Source: Catonia carolina (lineage: Eukaryota; Arthropoda; Insecta; Hemiptera; Achilidae). Taken from it: a DNA stretch of 64,000 bases. The stretch is taken from NCBI GenBank assembly GCA_035578175.1, contig JAQMRL010000005.1, forward strand, positions 52,433,722 to 52,497,721. Direction: 5' to 3'. The notes below the pieces were generated by a model. It did no database searches. It was not told the origin of the DNA and saw nothing but the letters and a program-made list of their open reading frames with translations. The position numbers were made by a program, and so were the translations under genes. Below are positions 55,184 to 64,000 of the stretch, piece after piece (the stretch's first letter is position 1; every line of letters begins with the position of its first letter).

Positions 55184-56568
55184 TAATATAACTGAAGAGT
55201 TTAACAGATCACAGTTAGTGGAAAATTGAATAGCATACAACAGCAAAACTTAAAAATAAATATTCTTGATAAAATTCACGAAAAATTATAAATTCTTAAT
55301 ATGAATCAATAATTTATTGATGAATAATTATGAATAATATTTATCCAAATTTACTAAAATATTTAACTATAATAATAAAAATTATTAAATAGTTGCATGT
55401 CTATAACAATTATTGTAGATTGTTTGTTTTTATTATTAGAAACTGTTCAAGGCCAAACACTGTTAATAATGCATATTATTTTAACTTAAAGGGTTTAATT
55501 GAATCTGTAAAAAAATTTATTCATGTTTTAAATAACACTACAATTTTTGGGTACAGTTCGCCATACCCAAAAAAAACTTAACGTTATACAAGTTAAAAAC
55601 TTTTAACTTTTATTATATAATTCTTATATCTTTTTATTATTAATATCTTATTTATTTTATTCTAAAAATAATAGTAATATGAAATACCTAATAATGTATT
55701 TTTAAAATAATAAACTAACAAATTATAAACAAATGGTAGTATAAATTAAAAAATAAATAGTTATTTATTTTAATAATAATAATTTACCCACTCTGCCCTT
55801 GGTCCAAAAATAATGATAGTTATCACAATATTCAAATGCAGTCTATATTTAATCTTAGGTTAGAACAGGATTTTTTTTGATTTTGGTACAACTCGGTACA
55901 AGCATTGAAAATTTTCACACTATAATCGATCAGAATTAATGATGGGAAAGAAGGAGAGTTATACTTTTGACTGGACACAAGTGAGTACGAAACTGTCTTA
56001 GTCCTGGGTTCAGTCATGGCGGATTGACTCAGTGCAATCTGATTGTTGTTTCTGCTTAGTTTGCTACCCAGTGCATGTGTAATCAGCCCCAATTCCAAGT
56101 AAATCACTGGTACCAGATCCAAAGTATCAGTCTCTTTTGCCCTATCACTGGTATATATTTTTCAGAAATAATTTATTGTAACCATTATTAAAAAAGAAGA
56201 AGAGTAAAGCTAGTACATGTTACACACATACTGTAATTAAAGAAAAGTGCAGTAGAACCTAAATAAATAAATAAATTTTATTGTCATGTAAAATAATACC
56301 TATACATTATAAGTAAAAAAAAAAAATTGGAGTAAGAAACGGGTAGGTTATACCACTTCACAGAACTTATAATGGACAGATAGATCAAACGTTTGCTTGG
56401 AACGACCAAGGAAAACTATTTAAAAACCTTACCATGACAGCTAATAAAATAGGAAAGATTATTATTGTAAATAAACATTACTTAAAAAATATCTATATAA
56501 TAATATTTGTAGACTAATTGAATCACAATAAATTTGTAAAAAAAACAATTTTTTTAAATTTTTTACTC
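55184..56568. other. AT-rich spacer with one unclassified GC-richer block
   Basis: 55870-56130 is less AT-rich, with a 96-codon minus frame (55832-56122) of no recognised family. It could be an old repeat. The rest is very AT-rich. Confidence 0.35.
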
Positions 56569-56876
56569 ACCAGATTGGTCTAGAGGTAAAGTCATTGCCG
56601 CGAGTCAGCTGTTTAATAGCTGATTTTTGGAGACAAAGGTTCTTGGTTCAAATCCTAGTAAAGGTAGTTACTTTTATACGGATTTCAATACTAGACTGTG
56701 GTTACCGGTGTACTTTGATGGTTGGGGTTCAATTAACCATACTCTCTCAGGAATGGTCGGCCTGGGTCTGTACAAGACTACACCTCATTTACACATCATC
56801 CTCATCTCATTTGGTCACGGGGTTGCTTATTGTTCTGAATTGAACAGATAGCAACGTACACACATTAGGGATGAAA
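56569..56876 (+). mobile_element. SINE family C, copy 5 (best preserved)
   Basis: CACCAGATTGGTCTAGAGGT (A box) and CTTGGTTCAAATCCTAGTAA (B box). Then TTATACGGATTTCAATACTA, GGTTACCGGTGTACTTTGAT, CTCTCAGGAATGGTCGGCCT, CTGTACAAGACTACACCTCA, TCACGGGGTTGCTTATTGTT and an end at ACACATTAGGGATG followed by A-rich sequence. Two open frames here are shadows of the SINE. Confidence 0.85.
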
Positions 56877-58261
56877 AAAATATTCAAGGTTGTCTAAAGA
56901 TATGTACTCAGTATTGACTAAAGACTAAACTTGGTACAGGACATATTTATTACCACAGTTTGGCTCAACTAGGCGTTACTGCATTAATTTCTATTGATAA
57001 AACAACCGGTAAAATTATTTTTATTAATCTACCAATATATATAAAAGCGCCAAATTACATAATAATAACAGTATAACCTGAGCAGAAAATTGGTAAAAAA
57101 TACTTAATTTTCATGTTGAATTACCTTCCTGGGCACTAAAGCGCAAATATATGAGTATAAACACGTGTGTATATGAGAAAATTTATTTGTTTTCCAGCGA
57201 AAACTAAATAATATAAAAGATATATCTGAATGTAGTAAGTAAAAATTATAAAAAAATTTATTAATTATATTCACAAAATACAGATAAGTGTAAAAAACTG
57301 AACCATTATTAAACTTATTTCTTTACTAATTTCTGTATTATCAAACATATTGTAAAAGCAAGACAATCATAGAAGGATATTTTTGGGTTTAAGGAAACTT
57401 TCCATAGAGAAAACAAAATTTCCTTAAACTTTACAAAATCCGCTGACAAGAAATATTATAAATATGCACTATAATGTTACTGATAGAAAAACATTAAGTG
57501 TCCAAACAGATTTTTGCACGAGAAATAACAATCAAGCAATTCATGCAATCATTATCTTTAATCTCAACAAAATTAAAGAATGAAACGGCAACAGGAATAT
57601 CAACAAGCACAAAAAAATATCACAACTGTATATTTAATGGAGTAGATTTTAATCAAAATGCCTACCTATTGTATTGACTCAAACTAAAAACAAGAATTAC
57701 TTTTTTCTGTGAAAATGTATCAGCTTATTTACTGGATATTTAAAATACACCATGTAAGATACAAAACTGAAATAAGTATACCTAATTTTATACTTAATTA
57801 AATAAATACCCTAAGTAAAATTGTATTATTTTTTAAATAATTTTAATTAACCGAATAAAGTAAATTAATGATATTATAGAGACACATGACAAACTGAATA
57901 ATTACGTTATGTGATTATACTTAATAATAATAATAAAACTAAAAGTGATTACTGATGCTCTGTGAAAATACATATTATAATTAATTGCGTATTGTTATTA
58001 AAAAGCATAGCATTGCAATATCAAAATAATTACAGCGACAGAAGGAGATTTATAAAGAAAACAGATAAGGTTAGGTTACCTAACCTTATTTAGTTAAGTT
58101 AGATTAGGAAAACTAAAAGTGCAAGCACATGACAGCATTCTTACGAGACTTACCATGGTTAAAATAATAAAAATAGATAGGTTAATTGAAATAATATACC
58201 ATAAAGAGAAAACAAGATTGTGTGTATCGATGGTATGGCTTTGATACATTTGGCTTGTTAC
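56877..58261. other. AT-rich sequence downstream of the FYVE exon
   Basis: On minus this would be intron after the FYVE exon. I looked for the second half of the zinc finger (RRHHCR, CG..FC) and did not find it. A GGTTAGGTTACCTAACC motif lies at about 58069-58086. Confidence 0.45.
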
Positions 58262-58370
58262 CTTGCGTTGTTTCAAATCGTCGCTGGCATAGTGAGCATT
58301 TTCCGGAGTCATCGGCTCCCCAGTCTTCATTGCCATCTGCTAGAACAAAGGATGGATCACCGTCTCCAGC
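58262..58370 (-). CDS. Candidate exon: first half of a FYVE-type zinc finger
   Basis: The minus frame reads AGDGDPSFVLADGNEDWGA, then DDSGKCSLCQRRFETTQ and a donor CAAG/GTAACA (GT at 58261-58260). W-x2-D, then C-x2-C-x3-F, is the order of the N-terminal half of FYVE domains, which bind PI3P on endosomes. The second zinc-ligand half (R+HHC+.CG..C..C) would be in the next exon. An acceptor is likely at CTAAG before 58370, or about 16 bases further upstream at TTAAG. Composition is less AT-biased than the surroundings. A BEACH/FYVE protein of the ALFY type is one possibility but unproven. Confidence 0.55.
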
Positions 58371-59728
58371 CTTAGTATGGCTTAATTCATTTCAACATCT
58401 CGGCCTATCTAACCTACCATTAACGTAAAATTTGCAACTCTCAAAACAAAATTTCCCTATTCATTATTACAATATTCAACTAAATTATACAAAAAGCAAA
58501 AAAAAAAATCAATAATCAGAATTGGGGCATAAAAGAAAAGTAACAATAAGTTACCATTAACAAAAGAGAAATCATCAAAACTTGCAATCAAGCAATATGT
58601 TTATAAAAATAAATAATTTTTACAGAATCAAAATATCTGTTAAAATCACAATAATGTAATTTTATACACTTTACCAGTTCAGGTATCTCCAAACTGATTT
58701 TTTTCAATCAATTTTATTGTTTCCAAAAAGCAACGAGTTATATAAAACTTATGCAAAATCTTTATTTAATTCTTTAATTTTTTCACATTAAAACTCCCAA
58801 TTAAAATAAAAAATATATATAACGAATAAAATTTACTTATGAATAATTAAAGCTTAAAACATAAATTATTGTAGCTTTGATCAAGTATTACCAAAATTAT
58901 AATCACATGCAAACTATCATAAAAAACATGATAAAAAATCTCTAAGTATGAACCAGTATAATAATCATTTAAAAAGGAGTTTAACTAAAATTTATAATAT
59001 TTAGCGTAATTTATACTTTAATATTTTTTATAGGAGGGCTTTGCACTAATTTACATTGGAAAAGTCTACTTGATACAAAAATTTAATATGCTCAAAGTTA
59101 AAATGATAATAAAATTAAATTTAATAATTATTTCAATATAATATAAAAAGCTGTAGTAATATCTGTTAGGATTAAAAACGTACATACATTATTCAAACAG
59201 TAATATGAGAGAACTTTACAATAGGTCTAAGTGTTTATTAAACACAAGGTACTAGGAAAATACGAAAATAGACATTTTAATTATACAATTCAGGAAATTG
59301 GATATGTAAGCTTAATAATTTGTTATGATTTATGTAATCATGATTAATCAACTTTTAGTATAATAGTATACTTTTTTTGCGTCCAGGAGGAGTATAGGAC
59401 ACCTCACTGGAGAGTGACGTAAAAGTTTTTAAAGGTTCTCTAAAAGTTTGGGTTGAGATAATGTTTAAAAATACTTTTGATAAAACTTATTTTCCAATCA
59501 TTTAATACAAAAGTTTTTGCTACCTTCCTCATTCAACTTTTCTAAATAATGTAATAACATAATGAGTAACCTAACCTGACCAAACACACAACGAGAAAAT
59601 TAATGACTGCATACAATTAGTACTTGTTCTGCTAATGGTTAATATATGCTCAGAAATAAGATTTCTACAAATATGTCCAAAGAAAATAAAATAAAATAAA
59701 AAACTTGTTTTAAGTAATGGTAACAACC
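58371..59728. other. AT-rich spacer or intron
   Basis: About 1.35 kb with nothing recognised. Confidence 0.45.
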
Positions 59729-60014
59729 AACCAGGTTGGCCTATTGGTAAAGTCTTCACCGCGAGTCAGCTAATGTACAAAATGAAGATTCTGTGGTTCA
59801 AATCCTAGTAAAATAAGTTACTTTTATACGGATTTGAAAATTAGACTGAGTGGTTACCGATGTAGACTTACTTTGATGGTTGGGGTTTAATTTAGCCCAA
59901 CTGTCTGAGCCTGTACAAGACTACACCTCAATATATATATCATGCATACCATCTTATTTCAGAGGATTTCTATCGTTCAAAATTGAACAGATTGCAATGT
60001 GTACCCATTAGGGT
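59729..60014 (+). mobile_element. SINE family C, copy 6
   Basis: CCAACCAGGTTGGCCTATTG, GGTAAAGTCTTCACCGCGAG, GTGGTTCAAATCCTAGTAAA, then body with a small deletion around AACTGTCTGAGCCTGTACAA and end ACCCATTAGGG. Both boxes recognisable. Confidence 0.78.
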
Positions 60015-62262
60015 AAATTAATAATAATCAGACCAAATGGAAAGGTTTAAATTATACATGAAACAATTATTGAAAAAACAAACATTATTGAAAATATTTA
60101 AATTGAGGAAATCAAAATTGCTCTATAAAAATTAAAATGTGAAACATCTTTATTTCAATGTATTTAAGAAACTTTCATTGTTAATTTTATTTGCGGTATC
60201 TAAATGCTGACGTACTGTAAATAAAACCAACAAAAATAAATAAATAAAATTACACAAATTGCTTAATTATTCAATTACAACATTTTTTAAACCGAGTGAA
60301 AATTAAAAACCGGAATTTTTTGGCCGTTTTAATATTGAATACAAATGTACAATTCATTGTAAATTTCTTTGAAAGACTATATTTGAAAAATGAATTATAT
60401 AGATTAATTAATAGAAAATTTTTTCATTATTTCCTAATCTAACCCCCCCCCCCCCCGCGACAAATTATTTATTTCAGATCAAACCAAATTATGTGATGAA
60501 AATATAAGATAAATAATAAAATGGTTATAATCATGGAAAAAATTAATAAAAAAATGAAACTAAACAATGCTTAATAAAAACTAGTCTAATTGAACTAATT
60601 AGCATTTTATTTTTAAGAAGTATATTACATTATATCTTTTACCAACGCAGTCTAATTATTTTTTATTTACTAGTGTATGATACATGAAATTAAAATCATT
60701 ATTGTATAACTCGTAAAAATTGACAACTATCTTTAAACACTGGTTTTTGCAAAATCATGTTATTATTAATGATTAATATGATACTTGCAGTATGCAAGTT
60801 TTCCTAACAAAAAAAAAAAAAAAAAAAAATAGCCTTATAAAAATGGAATCTGAGTGAAAATCTAAAGAACAATAAATGTTAAAGGTAGATGACATAGATA
60901 TTCCATTATGAAAATTGATCAGGGACCCCCAGTAGAGTTTGTTCACGGATGGATGTCAGCTGGTCACCAAACAAAGTCACTTGCCCAACTGGTGTTACTT
61001 AACAAATAATAGCGCCTCTCTACCAGCTGACTGACTGGGCTGGCCCGAAGTTGAATAAAGACAAATTTTAGGCGTTTAAAAGCAAATTCTATTAAAATGA
61101 CAATACTGCAATCAGAATATTGAACAATACTGGATTCAAAAATAATGAAATTCAGTGAAATCATAACCCTGATTTTGAAAATTTCATGGTTTATAATAAA
61201 AAGTATAATGGAAAAATTTAAATATGAATATGCCATTTACGACCGACGTCTACGTTTTAAATGTTTGAAATTTGACGGAGTTGCTTTCAGAACTCAAATA
61301 TATTTTGATTCATATCAAGGTTCATAAAATACATCCTTGACAATAATGTAGTTATTTCTTTTGTGCGGTTTGTTTTATAACTCATGACAAGGGCCACGGT
61401 AGTCGATGCTCGATAAAGTTAATTAAAAAAACTCAGTTGAAATGTATTGTTATAATGAATAAATAAAATAATATAATAATATTAATGATATAATTATGTA
61501 ATTATGACAATATTTATTTATTTTTATACAGTTTAAGGATAAATATTTTATAAACATTAAGTTTTTAAGTTGTTTGTGTTAGTACGAGTACATTATTCTG
61601 GTTATAAATTTTATTACATATTATTATTTTTATTTGTGTGAAAATAATGATTGTAGTTGTTATTTTGAATTAAAGTATAATAAAGTGTACAAAATATTAG
61701 ATGAACTACATCAGGACTGAATAAAAAAAAAATGAAATAAAATAAACCATTAACATTATTTCGTGATAATTCAATTATTAACTGAAACCAATTGTATCAT
61801 AATTATGAAAATAAACAATAATTGAAAATGAAAATAAATTATTTATTTTAGATATATAATTATTTTAGAACGAACAATTATAACAGGACACAAGAAAAAT
61901 AAATAATAAAATAACTAAAAAGATAGTTCACGGAAGAATTTTTTTCCAAATTTACAACACAATACTTCTCACACAACAATTATTTCAGTTGGAATCAATA
62001 AAACAATTTCATAAAAATAATTAATTTGTATAATGTACATATAAACTTGTATTAAAAGCCAATACAAAGCCATACCAAGACATTCAAATACACACAAATC
62101 AAAGAAAACATTTACGAATAACATATCTATCTAAAAGAAAACACCCATAAAACAACTAAAAAATATCAAATATCTACTTTAAACTACTAAAATTTTAAAC
62201 TTTGTGACCATTCTTACATCTAAAAACACAAAAAAGTGAAATGAAAAAGAACATTTAATAAT
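60015..62262. other. AT-rich spacer with homopolymer runs
   Basis: A run of 14 C at 60443-60456 and 21 A at 60809-60829. 60925-61050 contains GACCCCCAGTAGAGTTTGT and CCAGCTGACTGACTGGGCTG, similar to 19650-19790 (GACCCCCAGGGAAGTCAGTT, CAGCTGACTAACTAACTGG), so an old shared repeat. No gene supported. Confidence 0.45.
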
Positions 62263-62434
62263 TTAATAAAATCTTGGATATGAGTTTTCCAAGTTATGTA
62301 ATAAATTCATATACTTCATCAACTTTTCACCACCGTGTGTTATGTCATTTCTTCGAGATGAAATACTGTCTTCAAGAAAACTATCCATAATCTGGATCTT
62401 CTCCATTAATTCACTACTATTTGCGTTATGGTTA
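62263..62434 (-). CDS. Candidate terminal exon of an unrecognised protein
   Basis: After an acceptor TTTATTGTAAACAG, 56 codons run to TAA at 62265-62263: NHNANSSELMEKIQIMDSFL, EDSISSRRNDITHGGEKLMK, YMNLLHNLENSYPRFY. The charged, heptad-like pattern suggests a helical C-terminus. The codon content is unlike the AT-only surroundings, and ATTAAAT follows the stop. No family recognised. A chance frame is possible, since only one splice site supports it. Confidence 0.38.
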
Positions 62435-64000
62435 CTGTTTACAATAAACTGGGCTAAATAATGTATATTTTTATGTATTTTGTAGCCTAACCTAACCTAA
62501 CAATATAATATACAACGATCTTGCTTGTAAAAATTTCACAGACCGTTCCTTACTGTTAAATTCACTTAAAATAGCTAGCATATTAATGTTAAGTTTTAAC
62601 TAAATGAACACTAAGTTTTGGATTTTAATCAGTAAGTGACAAGACAACCAGGAAATTCAAAAATCCAAATATTATTAACAAAAGAAAATTCCGAGTCAAT
62701 ATGTATAAATAAGTTTAAACTGTAGTGAGGTGAATTAACAGATAAGGTTTCACCATTTTTGTAAAATTATAACTTTCTACTTTTCTGATAAGCACTTATA
62801 ATATAGAAAAATTGTGCAATAATATTGAAAACAGAATTTTCTCTTCATATTATACTCGTTCAAAATTTTGATATATAACATATAGAGAGAGGATATGTAA
62901 AAATTTCTCAAAGACAATTAAATTTCCAGATGGTGACAGATCAGGTACACTTATTCAAACTTTAATTACTTATTTTTACTTTGTTTATCTTTAATCAATA
63001 AGAAATGAAATATGTTTCAGTATGAACTCATGTTTATGTTTAAGTTAAATATTGTTAAATGAAATCTGATGTATGACAATGTTAAATTAAATGGCTACAT
63101 TATTAAAAATATTATTTTATTAGGATACTGATAAAAATTTCACTAAATAATACTTCTATTAAAAAAATTTAACTTGACTGAATGAATTAACCTAAAATTA
63201 TTTTTTGTGGCTTTTAAAAAGTAATATAAAAGAGTTTAACAGGTTGTAAATAAAATGTTTACCTCCATGTGAATAAAATTGTTACAATTTATTTTAATTT
63301 ACTTTTTTAAATTGTTAACTATAAATAAACGACCAGTTAATGCGATAATAATGAAAAATGATAAAAAAAAAATTACTTTGAGAACAAAATTTAGTAGTAA
63401 GATTTTCAACGGAATAAGAACCACTAATATGAAGGCTTTCATCATGCCTCTACTCTATTGCTTTGCTAGCTTATGCTGAGGATTATCTGGTAGGGTTTTT
63501 GGGATGCTGATTACACACTATAAAAAAAAATAGGAATTAGCAGGAAGTTTTTTTCTGGTTGAAACACATGCAGACAGTGGCAGCAAATAGGGATAATAAG
63601 CTTTGAAACAAACTTTTATAAAATCGAGCTACAAAATGGTAAATTTTTCATGCTCTCTGAGCATCGAACTAAAGTAAACCTGAACATTAATGATCATCTA
63701 ACTATAAAGGTTTCATTAAAATTTTTTTTTTTATGATTAATTGTTTATAATAGTTAAAATTTACGTACATTTTCTCATCTTAACCAAAAAATGAACCTAC
63801 ATTTTATTGTGAACCATTATTTGAATTCATTACCGAAAGAGATACTGTTGCATTATAGGAGGTATCATAAAATTAATTCACAAATTTAAAAATGTTTAAA
63901 AAAATAATTATATAAAAACACGTTAGGGAAACAAAAAACAAAATTCATAATATTTGGTAAAATTCATTAATGTTTACGATTTTACACATAAATTTCAAAT
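62435..64000. other. AT-rich sequence to the window end
   Basis: Contains CCTAACCTAACCTAAC (about 62485-62500), three units of the insect telomere-like TTAGG motif on minus. The open frame at 63279-63479 has no recognised domain and I do not call it. Confidence 0.45.

Noticed and set aside
55832..56122. 96-codon minus frame as a possible ligand-binding-domain exon of the channel
   Set aside because: No Cys-loop, no conserved Trp motifs, and splice sites do not match the needed phase.
56595..56851. Two overlapping plus frames of 74-82 codons
   Set aside because: They lie entirely inside SINE C copy 5.
58094..58336. 80-codon minus frame starting MAMKTGEPMTP
   Set aside because: It is the wrong frame of the FYVE-like exon; the overlapping frame carries the CxxCxxxF motif and runs to a splice donor.
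62485..62500. TTAGG-type repeats as a telomere or telomeric insertion
   Set aside because: Only three units, and similar short TTAGG-like runs occur at 9796 and 58070; too short for an interstitial telomere.

Overview
The window is nuclear DNA of an animal, almost certainly an insect. It is very AT-rich, has intron-split genes with short exons, and is dominated by insect-type transposable elements (Tc1/mariner, hAT, piggyBac-like, PIF/Harbinger-like, pogo/Tigger-like, RTE- and Jockey-type LINEs, three tRNA-derived SINE families). There is no bacterial gene organisation, no rRNA, no CRISPR array and no functional tRNA gene that I can support. Most long open frames are decayed transposases, reverse transcriptase tails or chance frames in AT-rich DNA.

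Host genes, all on the minus strand. The clearest is a Cys-loop ligand-gated anion channel: one exon carries TM1 and the PAR anion-selectivity motif (30188-30340) and the next carries TM2 and TM3 (26661-26875). They are joined by a phase-1 intron of about 3.3 kb filled with transposons. The sequence best fits the insect pHCl-2/Hodor-type group. Ligand-binding-domain exons should lie at higher coordinates and the TM4 exon at lower ones; I could not find either. A second candidate exon (58262-58370) encodes the first half of a FYVE-type zinc finger. A third (62263-62434) looks like a terminal exon of an unrecognised protein.

Layout. 0-4 kb: a Tc1/mariner-superfamily transposase pseudogene split in frame by a 2.9 kb hAT element with an 8-bp target duplication. 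4-14 kb: RTE LINE tails and SINEs in AT-rich DNA. 14.4-16.3 kb: a hairpin-module foldback element and a palindromic Tc1 element carrying a small hAT MITE. 16.8-18.4 kb: a pogo/Tigger-like element. 19.8-24.3 kb: a PIF-like MITE, 'TCATCAGCC' repeats, SINEs and an RTE tail. 25.3-26.3 kb: a head-to-head palindromic mariner. 26.6-30.3 kb: channel exons and their intron, including a SINE inside a piggyBac-like MITE inside a hAT MITE. 30.8-35.6 kb: RTE and Jockey tails, a mariner with about 168-bp inverted ends and a complex foldback. 37-46 kb: composite repeats, another mariner, and an RTE tail split by a PIF/Harbinger element encoding a MADF-domain protein. 47.3-49.7 kb: a palindromic mariner containing a 5'-truncated Jockey. 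50-60 kb: SINEs, a Tigger-like element with a nested repeat and SINE, and the FYVE exon. 60-64 kb: AT-rich DNA with homopolymer runs and the putative terminal exon.

The most unusual theme is the repeated occurrence of Tc1/mariner derivatives rebuilt as palindromes (two copies of one element end facing each other), bounded by normal terminal repeats and, in the mariner cases, TA duplications. All eleven recognisable LINE tails point to the plus strand, antisense to every supported or candidate host exon.
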